NCBI GenBank assembly: GCA_038240295.1
Contig: JBBSDW010000112.1
Coordinates: 1 to 10,795 of the forward strand
Source of the DNA: JABDDM01 sp038240295
GTDB taxonomy: Bacteria; Bacteroidota; Ignavibacteria; Palsa-1295
DNA: 10,795 nt
Direction of reading: 5' to 3'
Within the stretch, counting starts at the first letter, position 1; each line of letters starts with the position of its first letter. A program made the position numbers and the translations under genes. The notes below the pieces were generated by a model that was not told the DNA's origin, did no database searches, and saw nothing but the letters and a program-made list of their open reading frames with translations. Of the stretch, positions 1 to 7,275 are shown in pieces.

Positions 1-3000
1 ACGAGGCAAGCGGTATGCGGTATTGATACCACCCCGCAGGACTCGAACCGACGACAAACCGATTATTCGTCGGATTGATCGGTATTTTATATTCGTAGTA
101 ATTATTGTCGACGTTTACCGCCGAATTTCCGTCAAGATCTTCCGTGTCAGGGTGGAGCTGCGATGCAAGATCGTTCTGGTTGCCCTCGGTGCCGTTGATG
201 TTCGCATAGTCGTTGACTTCAGAGCCGCCCGCATACGCATAGTTATCGTTGTTCGGATCGTTCTTATTCAGAGCGTTTGGATACAAGCCTTGCTCTTGTC
301 CATTCGGTATCGTGTCAAGACCGATATCCTCGCCCGGATCGTAACGGCCGTTCGTGTTCTTATCTTCGGTTTCGAGAAGCCCATCCGGGATAACATCCTC
401 CGAAATTCGGCCGATGTCGAACCGGATCACTCCATCGGGATTTCCACCATTCTCCGGTATTTGCATCCAGAATTCGATGGCATCCGTGTTCGTCGCAGGT
501 ACGTTCAAGCCCTGCGCATATTGCATCAGTCCACCCCAACGATTCAGAGTGTCTGTATTGTAGAATTCGCCCGCCGAATGGTGATTGTAAATACCCTGCT
601 GGGCTGGATCGTAGACAAGATCGAGAACCTGCGCAACGTCACCCGGGCGAGCCGTGCTTCGGTTCGGCTGAATATCTTTAACGAGCACATCCTGCGGATA
701 GCGTTCGTACCACCAGGTCTTCGCCTTACGAACAGTTACGGAATCGGGATCCGTGAAAAACTTATATTGATCGTAGACGGGCTGCGAAGCATGCACCCAT
801 CTGCCGTAGCTCATGGAAAGCGGAAAGATGTTTTTTCCGCCTTCGAAATCGTCCAGATAGGCAATCGGCGCATTATTATCGACGGGCATCGGCGAAACCT
901 GTGTATTAGGATTCGGCAGTGAGACTGCAACATCGACTTTTGCCGTCAGCGACGATTTCTCCTTGAGATTAAAGATTGGCAGCGCGTTCAGCATATCGGT
1001 GATCGCGGGCGCTGGCAGCGTGTAGCTTGCGTCGAAACCGGCGATCCAATTTGAGAGCGGCTCTTCACCTTGCCGCGTCTTGAGGCTCGGCAGCTGCAAC
1101 GAGTAATTCATGAAGGTAAACCCGATCAAGCCGCGATCGAGAATCGGAATATCTCCTCGAAGACCCAGGATCGACTTTGTCGCGTTGGTAAAGATATCGT
1201 GCGTTTCGTAATCGACGTTGACGTTTCCTGTGGCGATGAGGTCCGGCTTAAGGATCTGGATGGTGCCACTATTGTAATCGACGCGGTAATCGGTATTCTC
1301 GACAAGTTGATTGCCATTGATTGTGACTCGTACGCTACCTTCGACGAGGTTGAATGCGTTCAGGTTGATGAGCGATGACACACCACCTGAGAATTTGGCA
1401 TTGAGCGAGATCTGGTTATTCTTCCCACCGATCTGAGTCCGAAGAATATCGGGCTGTTTCGTATAGAGTTCGGGAAAATAATATGTGCTGTCGATCCTGA
1501 CCTTCGGATTCTTTCGCTGCTCGATCTGGAAATATTGGAGAATTCGTGTACCGAATGGCTGGAGATACGGGAACGTCACAACACCCTGGCGGGTATCCAG
1601 GATCAGCGAATTATCGACGTCGAAAACTCCGTCAGGCGGTGCGAGATCTGTCGAATTGGTATATCGATCGAGACCGAGCGCTGTGATCACTTTTTCTGTG
1701 CCGGATGCGCTGCGAACTAATTCCTGTTCGGCACCGGTGGGCTGCGTAAAGATGACGCGAAAACCGAAATCGGTCGGGTTGAATCCCGAGCCGCCGATAT
1801 AATAGGAATTCTTGAGAATATTTTTCCATGCCAGTTTCGCCGGGTCACGATAGACGTGTAAGGGCTTGAGCAGGCTCAGTACAAGCGTGCCCTGCACGTC
1901 GAGCGGGTCTCCGACGTTTCTACCATCGGTCAAGACATAATGGACCGCAATCACATCCTCGTCGGATGGCTCCTGACTTAGCGTGATCACGCCCGTATGC
2001 GGTTCGATGGAGTATTGGCTGGTGTCAAGCTTTACCCAATAGCCTGTTTGTACCGTATCCGAAGAGGCGGCATTGGGGGCAGTTCTGCGGTTCGGGCCGT
2101 AGGGACCAGCTTCGACCTGATACCACGCGACTGCCTGGCGATGTTTATCGGCCTGCACCGTTACGGGCACAAGCCGCCACACATCGGCATTTTGTTGTTG
2201 CACGATTGCAGGCGTGCTTTGTACTCCATTTTTCTGGGAGTAGTAGGGCTCATAGAGCCTAATGAAATTCGTATCGAGAAAGAATGTATTGCGGCGATAG
2301 CTTGCAGGCTGGATCACATGCTCGGTCGCCGTCGTGCTTCCCGCGCCGCCTCCGAAGCTCTTGCTTTGACGGTCCCCCTTCTTTTGCGCGACAAGTTCGG
2401 TTAGATAGAGCGGACCGAAACGCGTAACGGCCTTAATACCAAACAGCGCTTCCTGAACGCCGATATAGTGAGATGGGGTGACAAGCGATACGTTACCCGC
2501 TTCGATCGACTGAATGATCTCGTCCGGCGAACCCGAGTATCCTAACTTAAGAAGATTCTCGTATTGAAACGATCGCTCGCTGCCCCAATCGGCCCCGATC
2601 TTCATTTTGTCACCGATCGTGCCCGTCGTCGAGACGTTGATCTCCTGTTTGAAATCGAGTCCCGTTTCCGAACCGGAGAATTGTGCTCCCTGTGTTTGCA
2701 GGAACTGGTTATCGCGATAAGCAATATGCACCGCGACGTCACCGTTTACTCGGAGATTGATTGAAGGCTTACCAAAGATCGAAGGCACAATACTCGGAGG
2801 GATCGGGATCGTGATCTGGTTAAAATCATTCGGGAATAATCCCTGCTCCTTGATTTTCGTTGTATCCTGCGTGGTGTGAATGCTATTGCGGAAGGCATCG
2901 TCGAGTTCCTGGTTCTCTCGATAGCGGAGATAGTCCTGAAAGCTCATTGCCATCGGAACATCGACATCCGAATTGAGGAATTGATTGTGAATGATGACCT

Positions 3001-3451
3001 GACCGGTCGAATCGAATTCAACACGCCGACGAACGGGTGTCGATAGAAATCCTCCCGAATTCGGCAGCTCCGGTGTTACGGCCGGATTCTTCACGCCGCT
3101 CTTTGGCGGAATGACGTCGGCACCGACCCGCGCCGTGTCCTGCTTCGGCGGAAGGAGTGACGAAAGAAAACCTCCTACTTTATTTTTGATCGAATCGAAT
3201 TGTTTCGAGACTTCACTTTTTGATGTATCGGCGATCTGAGTAGAATCTGCAGGAGACTTCGTCGATTTGGTCGTTTGTTTGCTACTCTTACAACCAACGA
3301 CGAGACTGCATAGAATAAAAGCCGTCAGAAGGTACTGCGCAATTGGGTATTGCCCACGCAGCGGCCTAACCCTCTTGATTTGGGAGTTGAGAAAACGAAA
3401 CGATCGGCGATCACCGAGGGGCCTGATGTCAGGTCCTACAGAATTTCGCAA
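1..3451 (-). CDS. sprA: SprA, T9SS outer-membrane translocon (N-terminal ~1150 codons, partial)
   Basis: One uninterrupted minus-strand frame runs from about 3514 to the left edge; I translated it line by line without finding a stop. SprA/Sov is the very large outer-membrane barrel through which type IX secretion substrates leave the cell. Seen here: 'GVQEALFGIKAVTRFGPLYL' followed by 'AQKKGDRQSK', 'VTINGNQLVENTDYRVDY', the hallmark 'YLDDFEGG' near residue 867, 'RWGGLMQYAQGL', 'IGRISEDVIPDG', 'NINGTEGNQND' and 'GWYQYRIPLAS', all in the order known for SprA. Full proteins are about 2400 residues, so roughly half is present. The frame lacks ATG or GTG near its beginning. The coordinate given uses TTG at 3451, but CTG at 3361 would give a cleaner signal sequence ending in the lipobox LVVGC (Cys codon 3292-3290) and has AGAGGG 8 nt upstream. 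It is divergent from the permease gene. The family call is firm; the start is not. Confidence 0.93.
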   Translation of the reverse strand, partial: MRNSVGPDIRPLGDRRSFRFLNSQIKRVRPLRGQYPIAQYLLTAFILCSLVVGCKSSKQTTKSTKSPADSTQIADTSKSEVSKQFDSIKNKVGGFLSSLLPPKQDTARVGADVIPPKSGVKNPAVTPELPNSGGFLSTPVRRRVEFDSTGQVIIHNQFLNSDVDVPMAMSFQDYLRYRENQELDDAFRNSIHTTQDTTKIKEQGLFPNDFNQITIPIPPSIVPSIFGKPSINLRVNGDVAVHIAYRDNQFLQTQGAQFSGSETGLDFKQEINVSTTGTIGDKMKIGADWGSERSFQYENLLKLGYSGSPDEIIQSIEAGNVSLVTPSHYIGVQEALFGIKAVTRFGPLYLTELVAQKKGDRQSKSFGGGAGSTTATEHVIQPASYRRNTFFLDTNFIRLYEPYYSQKNGVQSTPAIVQQQNADVWRLVPVTVQADKHRQAVAWYQVEAGPYGPNRRTAPNAASSDTVQTGYWVKLDTSQYSIEPHTGVITLSQEPSDEDVIAVHYVLTDGRNVGDPLDVQGTLVLSLLKPLHVYRDPAKLAWKNILKNSYYIGGSGFNPTDFGFRVIFTQPTGAEQELVRSASGTEKVITALGLDRYTNSTDLAPPDGVFDVDNSLILDTRQGVVTFPYLQPFGTRILQYFQIEQRKNPKVRIDSTYYFPELYTKQPDILRTQIGGKNNQISLNAKFSGGVSSLINLNAFNLVEGSVRVTINGNQLVENTDYRVDYNSGTIQILKPDLIATGNVNVDYETHDIFTNATKSILGLRGDIPILDRGLIGFTFMNYSLQLPSLKTRQGEEPLSNWIAGFDASYTLPAPAITDMLNALPIFNLKEKSSLTAKVDVAVSLPNPNTQVSPMPVDNNAPIAYLDDFEGGKNIFPLSMSYGRWVHASQPVYDQYKFFTDPDSVTVRKAKTWWYERYPQDVLVKDIQPNRSTARPGDVAQVLDLVYDPAQQGIYNHHSAGEFYNTDTLNRWGGLMQYAQGLNVPATNTDAIEFWMQIPENGGNPDGVIRFDIGRISEDVIPDGLLETEDKNTNGRYDPGEDIGLDTIPNGQEQGLYPNALNKNDPNNDNYAYAGGSEVNDYANINGTEGNQNDLASQLHPDTEDLDGNSAVNVDNNYYEYKIPINPTNNRFVVGSSPAGWYQYRIPLAS

Positions 3452-3556
3452 GGCGCCAATGATGATTGAGTCAATCCTCTCGAACGTCTTTAAGTGACGC
3501 GTATGACCACTGCCTCACGCAAGTCATGAGGCGGCAAACCATCGCAATTGTTAACA

Positions 3557-3581
3557 TCGGCCTGGAAACAGAACAGGCCGA
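3557..3581. repeat. Perfect inverted repeat in the sprA/permease divergent region
   Basis: TCGGCCTG at 3557-3564 pairs with CAGGCCGA at 3574-3581 around a 9-nt spacer, giving an 8-bp perfect stem. No T-run follows on either side, so it does not look like an intrinsic terminator. Its place between two divergent genes would suit an operator or a structured leader. That role is inference. Confidence 0.4.
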
Positions 3582-3639
3582 ACTCAGTACACTGTCACAA
3601 ACGCTCGATAGATTTTCTCCGAATGGCACTTACATGCAA

Positions 3640-3679
3640 ATCCTCGCCGGCTCTAAAACTACGCGAGCGCCGCGAGGAT
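3640..3679. repeat. Second inverted repeat in the sprA/permease divergent region
   Basis: ATCCTCGC at 3640-3647 is the exact reverse complement of GCGAGGAT at 3672-3679, with a 24-nt spacer. The stem is perfect but the loop is long, so chance is possible. The surrounding ~330 bases (3452-3783) show no convincing gene. The plus frame is open there and joined to the permease, but its translation is unlike any part of LptF/LptG. Confidence 0.3.
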
Positions 3680-3769
3680 GTTTCTCATTATTCGACACAC
3701 AGGCAAAATTGGGGAGCCTGCCGGTGAGTTCAACAGCCACAAAAATGGCTAATGTTCCGCAACATCCGC

Positions 3770-3777
3770 AATCTTTG
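3770..3777 (+). promoter_or_regulatory. Possible -7 element (AATCTTTG) before the permease gene
   Basis: AATCTTTG differs by one base from the Bacteroidota primary sigma factor element TAnnTTTG and by one base from the two TATCTTTG copies near 8030 and 8095. It ends 6 nt before the ATG at 3784, much like the copy before modA. I saw no clear -33 TTTG. It weakly supports a start at 3784 or 3805 rather than far upstream. Confidence 0.25.
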
Positions 3778-3783
3778 CATCGA

Positions 3784-5271
3784 ATGCCTACGTTAGAGAC
3801 AACCATGACACAGAGCGAAGCAGGAAACGAGACGAAAGGCGAACTCGGCAACCAACTCGGACGCCGAGGATGGTGGCGTCAGTCGTGGTTTATCTGGGAT
3901 TACGTAGTCCGCGAGATCACGACGCCGCTCATCATGTCGCTGGTGATCATCATGTTCGTCTTCCTCCTGCAGTTTCTGATGCGCTTCATCGACAAGATCG
4001 TGGGGCGCGGTCTGGATCTCTGGACGATCGTTCAATTGATCGTTTTTAATCTCGCCTGGATGGTCGTGCTGGCCGTGCCGATGGCGGTGCTCGTCTCATG
4101 CGTGATGGGTTTCGGGGCACTGAGTGCTTCGAACGAGCTGACTGCAATGAAAGCCGCGGGCGTGAGCTTAGGCAGACTCCTCTTTCCTGTCATGATCATT
4201 GGAATTGCCGTGGGGTGGTTCGATCTCCAGTTCAACAACGACATCCTGCCCGACGCGAATCACAAGGCGAAGGATCTGATGTCCGATATCCAGCGCAAAA
4301 AGCCAACGTTCTCGATCGAGCCCGGTAAATTTTCGAATGATGATGCCATACCAGGCTACTCGATACTCTCACGAAAGGTCGATCCGATCACGAACCAACT
4401 CGAAACCGTCACGATCTACGATCAGTCGCAAACGAACGAGACGAAAGTCATCACGGCAAAACGAGGGAAGATCGCATTCACCAGTGATTTTCGAAGCGTG
4501 ATCATGACGCTCTATGATGGCGAGTTCCATCAGTTCACCAACACGCTTACGGGCGATTATCGTCGTGGCACATTTCAAGAGTACGTTGTCCATGTGCCGA
4601 CGAATGGGTTTGATTTTATGCGGCAGGGTGAATCGGAGCGCGGGGGTCGCGAACTTTCGTCGCACGATCTTATGAGCTTCGTGCATAAGAAAGACACGAC
4701 CTACATGCGAATGCAAAAACAATTCGCGGAGCATCTTCGAACGCAGGCGCTCAATCTCACACGCCCTCAGGCTGCTCAGCAGCAGTTCGTACCTCTCGGC
4801 AATCCTGAACTTGGGCGAACGGCCAATATTCGCGGAGTCTTTCAGCCGCAGCTTTCGACTGTCGAGACAGATGTTGCGCTCATCACGCAATCGCGCGACG
4901 ATATCGATAGCTATATGGTCGAGGTGCATAAAAAATATGCGATCCCTGTTGCCTGTATCGTCTTCGTACTTCTCGGAGTGCCGCTGGGAGCGCTTGCCAA
5001 GCGCTCCGGCGTCGGAGTTGGTGTTGGAATGTCGATCGGCTTTTTTGTGATGTACTGGATCTTCCTTATCGGCGGAGAAAAACTCGCCGATCGCGGAAAG
5101 CTTTCGCCGTTTCTCGGGATGTGGGGCGGCAATATTTTGCTCACGCTCTTCGGCATCTATTTAACTTGGCGCGTGGCTACAGAGCGGCCCGGCGTAGGAT
5201 TTGCGACGCTTTTCAAAAGCCTCGGCTTCAAACGGAAGCCGAAGGCATCGGCATCACCGACGGCCTCGTAG
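3784..5271 (+). CDS. LptF/LptG (YjgP/YjgQ) family permease
   Basis: LptF/LptG-type permeases are the inner-membrane subunits that, with the ATPase LptB, extract lipopolysaccharide and pass it to the periplasmic bridge. The 495-residue product has the family plan. Three N-terminal membrane segments (about 47-68, 79-108, 131-147) include the 'SASNELTAMKAAGVSLGRLL' cytoplasmic loop. A long periplasmic domain follows, then three C-terminal segments (about 386-402, 409-430, 445-462) with 'GVPLGALAKRSG'. It is longer than the ~360-residue enterobacterial proteins, with a Gln/Pro-containing linker ('TRPQAAQQQF') before the last membrane half, as is usual in Bacteroidota-type members. The frame is open back to an ATG at 3466, but that extra 106-codon stretch looks non-coding. 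ATG 3784 or 3805 fits the first membrane segment better. LptF and LptG cannot be told apart here, so no symbol is given. Confidence 0.9.
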   Translation: MPTLETTMTQSEAGNETKGELGNQLGRRGWWRQSWFIWDYVVREITTPLIMSLVIIMFVFLLQFLMRFIDKIVGRGLDLWTIVQLIVFNLAWMVVLAVPMAVLVSCVMGFGALSASNELTAMKAAGVSLGRLLFPVMIIGIAVGWFDLQFNNDILPDANHKAKDLMSDIQRKKPTFSIEPGKFSNDDAIPGYSILSRKVDPITNQLETVTIYDQSQTNETKVITAKRGKIAFTSDFRSVIMTLYDGEFHQFTNTLTGDYRRGTFQEYVVHVPTNGFDFMRQGESERGGRELSSHDLMSFVHKKDTTYMRMQKQFAEHLRTQALNLTRPQAAQQQFVPLGNPELGRTANIRGVFQPQLSTVETDVALITQSRDDIDSYMVEVHKKYAIPVACIVFVLLGVPLGALAKRSGVGVGVGMSIGFFVMYWIFLIGGEKLADRGKLSPFLGMWGGNILLTLFGIYLTWRVATERPGVGFATLFKSLGFKRKPKASASPTAS

Positions 5272-5280
5272 CAGCGTTCC

Positions 5281-5364
5281 ATGAAAATCCTTTCACTGCG
5301 CCTCAAGAAACTTTTGACTTCGTTGCGAGTTGACAGAGAAGCATTCTATTCAATCAAAGCATGA
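5281..5364 (+). CDS. Possible 27-residue ORF coupled to the lipoprotein gene
   Basis: ATG at 5281, 10 bases after the permease stop, opens a 27-codon frame. Its TGA (5362-5364) overlaps the ATG of the next gene (5361-5363) as ATGA, the classic arrangement for translational coupling. The peptide is basic ('MKILSLRLKKLLTSLR'), amphipathic-looking and not recognised. There is no clear Shine-Dalgarno sequence. It could be a coupling leader that carries ribosomes from the permease to the lipoprotein gene, or chance. Confidence 0.3.
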   Translation: MKILSLRLKKLLTSLRVDREAFYSIKA

Positions 5365-5879
5365 TACATCGGATTTTTGTACCGTTCTTGTTTTTGGTCG
5401 TCACCGGACTTGTCGTTGCGTCGTGCTGCGAACCGCGCGTGAAAAACTCTTCGCCGATGGTTCTCGAAAATACCTATTCGGATACCGCGATCCACGACCG
5501 TCTTCCCCCAACCGTCAACGGACCTTCGCTCGATAGCGGTTACTATCCGATCTACAAACTCTCCGTCAAGAATAATGGTACGGAAGCCGACACATTCTCA
5601 CTCCAATTTTTGCGTCAAGGCATCGGCTTTACCACGAGCCAGTATGTGATGCCGGGCCAGACCGTACAATTTTCGACTCCCGGACCAATCTCCGATACTG
5701 CAGCGGTAAGCGCACAGTTTATCTATTTCGGCTTTTTCGTCTCGACTCCCGATAGTGTTGCGATCTCAAAAGAACGCCCGAGCCTCACGCTTTATTACGG
5801 CAGCATTTACAATGGCGCGGAAGCCTGCAACACCTCACCGATCCCAATGAACGTCGATATCGACGCGTTGCATCACTGA
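5361..5879 (+). CDS. Predicted small lipoprotein, function unknown
   Basis: The 172-residue product begins with a short basic n-region, a hydrophobic stretch ('FVPFLFLVVTGLVVA') and a lipobox-like VVASC with Cys22 as the likely lipidated residue, followed directly by a second Cys23. The mature part contains 'YKLSVKNNGTEADTFSLQFL' and 'QYVMPGQTVQFSTPG', which read like a beta-sandwich fold of the kind that handles 'mean no transport' style extracellular strands, but I recognise no family. It follows the permease by about 90 bases on the same strand, so they may be co-transcribed and both are envelope-related. Its stop lies inside the 3' end of the convergent modC gene (7-bp overlap), so there is no room for a separate terminator. 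The lipoprotein call rests on the signal alone; no function is proposed. Confidence 0.75.
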   Translation: MIHRIFVPFLFLVVTGLVVASCCEPRVKNSSPMVLENTYSDTAIHDRLPPTVNGPSLDSGYYPIYKLSVKNNGTEADTFSLQFLRQGIGFTTSQYVMPGQTVQFSTPGPISDTAAVSAQFIYFGFFVSTPDSVAISKERPSLTLYYGSIYNGAEACNTSPIPMNVDIDALHH

Positions 5880-6586
5880 TATTCTTCAAGCTCTCTCTGT
5901 AAGTTCGCGATCTGGTCGCGAAGGAGTACTCGCGTTCGTCCCCGTTGCTTGATGGTGTGATGTTCGAGTTCGATCATCGCGTCCGAAAGTCGAAGTGCAT
6001 CCCGCCAATCGTGGGTGACGAGGATCGTCGTGACCTTGAATTCCTCGTGCACTGCCTGTATGCCCGTCTGTAACTTCAGTTTCAGTTCTTCGTCGATCGC
6101 AGCGAATGGTTCGTCGAGCAGAAGCAGCTGAGGCCGTCGGATAAGCGCTCTGACGATCGCCACGCGCTGCTGCTCGCCGCCGCTAAGTTGGTGCGGCTGC
6201 TTTTTAAGATGATCCGTTAGTTCGAACATTTCGATCAATCGCGAAAAAAGCGGCGGGTCTTTGGCGACCAGGGTGATGTTTTCCGCCACCGTGACGCGAG
6301 GAAAAAGCGCAAAACTTTGGAAGACCATCCCGGTCGATCTTTTTCGCGCCGTTAGATTGATCTTGTTTTCAGAATCGAACCACACTTTCCCCTCGATCTC
6401 GATGCGGCCCCTGTCAGGCTTTACAAACCCAGTGAGCATTCGAAGCAATTTTGTTTTTCCTTCTCCGGAACGACCGAAAATTGTTGTGATAGTGTATGGG
6501 GAAATTTCGGTTTTTATGCGAAGTGTGGGCTCAAGCCGCTTTGTAGCGCCGTGGGTCAGCTTTTTCTCAAGGTCGATTCGTAGCAC
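5873..6586 (-). CDS. modC: ModC, molybdate ABC transporter ATP-binding protein (short form without MOP domain)
   Basis: ModC hydrolyses ATP on the cytoplasmic side to power molybdate import through ModB. All ABC motifs are visible in the 237 residues: Walker A 'GRSGEGKT' (38-45), Q-loop Gln90 in 'VFQSFALFP', signature 'LSGGEQQR' (134-141), Walker B 'LLLLDEP' (154-160) with Glu159, and the H-loop His192 in 'LVTHDWRDA'. The typical ModC has about 350 residues with a C-terminal molybdate-binding MOP domain. Here the protein ends soon after the nucleotide-binding fold, with a charged, helix-prone tail ('QIANLQRELEEY'), so that regulatory domain is absent. The start is GTG at 6586, two bases after the modB stop, so the two are translationally coupled. 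Neighbouring modA and modB fix the substrate class; tungstate cannot be excluded. Confidence 0.93.
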   Translation of the reverse strand: MLRIDLEKKLTHGATKRLEPTLRIKTEISPYTITTIFGRSGEGKTKLLRMLTGFVKPDRGRIEIEGKVWFDSENKINLTARKRSTGMVFQSFALFPRVTVAENITLVAKDPPLFSRLIEMFELTDHLKKQPHQLSGGEQQRVAIVRALIRRPQLLLLDEPFAAIDEELKLKLQTGIQAVHEEFKVTTILVTHDWRDALRLSDAMIELEHHTIKQRGRTRVLLRDQIANLQRELEEYQ

Positions 6587-6588
6587 GG

Positions 6589-7272
6589 TTATCGTATCGC
6601 GTTAAACTTCCACACACGACCTTTTCCGATCAGCCGCATCGTGAGCACGAGCAGGAAGCTGAACGTGAGCAGTATCAACGAATATGTGCCGGCATTCGCG
6701 TAGTTGAGCGCGTCGAGTTCGGAATAAATGGCGATCGAAGCAACGCGCGTTTTTCCGGGAATATTTCCACCGATCATAAGCACCAGACCGAACTCCCCCA
6801 TCGTATGCGCGAAGGTGAGAACGATCGCGCTAAGCAGGCTCGCACGAATCGCCGGAAGCTGCACACGCATTAGCGTCCGGCTCCGCGAGAGTCCGAGCGT
6901 ATAAGCAGCCTCGGTAACGTTTTCGGGAAGTGCTTCCAACGCGTTCAGTATCGGAGAAACCATGAACGGCAGGCTGAAGATCACCGAACCAACGACAAGT
7001 CCCGAAAAAGAAAATAACAGTTGAAGTCCAAACATTCGGTCGAGCATCCCACCAATCGAGCTCGAAGGACTAAGTGCGACAAGCATATAAAATCCAAGCA
7101 CGGTGGGCGGCAGCACGAGCGGCATGGTGATGAGCGTCTCGGCTACCGCCTTCGTCCATCCTCGCATTCGCCACAATGCAAAACTGATCGGCACTCCTAT
7201 GACGATGAGCACCAGGCTCGTCACTGTTGCCAATTTGAGTGAGAGTACGAACGGAGCCCAGTCGATCGACAT
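6589..7272 (-). CDS. modB: ModB, molybdate ABC transporter permease
   Basis: ModB forms the homodimeric membrane channel of the molybdate importer and couples to ModC through its EAA loop. The 227-residue sequence is of usual length. It shows 'PLVLPPTVLGFYML' (51-64), a signature of molybdate/sulfate-type permeases. The EAA coupling motif 'EAAYTLGLSRSRTLMRVQLP' lies at 121-140 and 'HTMGEFG' at 156-162. About five hydrophobic segments are visible (roughly 8-33, 46-66, 86-110, 143-168, 195-215). The ATG at 7272 lies three bases after the modA stop and the TAA is two bases before the modC GTG, so all three genes form one tight operon. Confidence 0.95.
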   Translation of the reverse strand: MSIDWAPFVLSLKLATVTSLVLIVIGVPISFALWRMRGWTKAVAETLITMPLVLPPTVLGFYMLVALSPSSSIGGMLDRMFGLQLLFSFSGLVVGSVIFSLPFMVSPILNALEALPENVTEAAYTLGLSRSRTLMRVQLPAIRASLLSAIVLTFAHTMGEFGLVLMIGGNIPGKTRVASIAIYSELDALNYANAGTYSLILLTFSFLLVLTMRLIGKGRVWKFNAIR

Positions 7273-7275
7273 GCG

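Noticed and set aside
23..922. A 299-codon plus-strand ORF, with further plus ORFs to 2764
   Set aside because: These are antisense to the continuous sprA frame. Their translations are odd mixtures rich in Ile, Val and Arg with no domain, while the minus frame matches SprA throughout.
3466..3783. An N-terminal extension of the permease from the ATG at 3466
   Set aside because: The translated 106 residues have no membrane segment or family similarity and contain the inverted repeats. The known fold starts after 3784.
4369..4929. A 186-codon minus-strand ORF inside the permease gene
   Set aside because: It is a shadow of the permease's coding frame and shows no recognisable protein features.
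5222..5242. An 8-bp hairpin near the end of the permease gene as a terminator
   Set aside because: It lies inside the coding sequence before the stop codon and has no T-run, so it is more likely chance in a repetitive Gly/Lys-coding stretch.
5330..5335. TTGACA, and another at 9003-9008, as sigma-70 -35 boxes
   Set aside because: Neither has a plausible -10 element at the usual spacing, and the promoters here look Bacteroidota-type.
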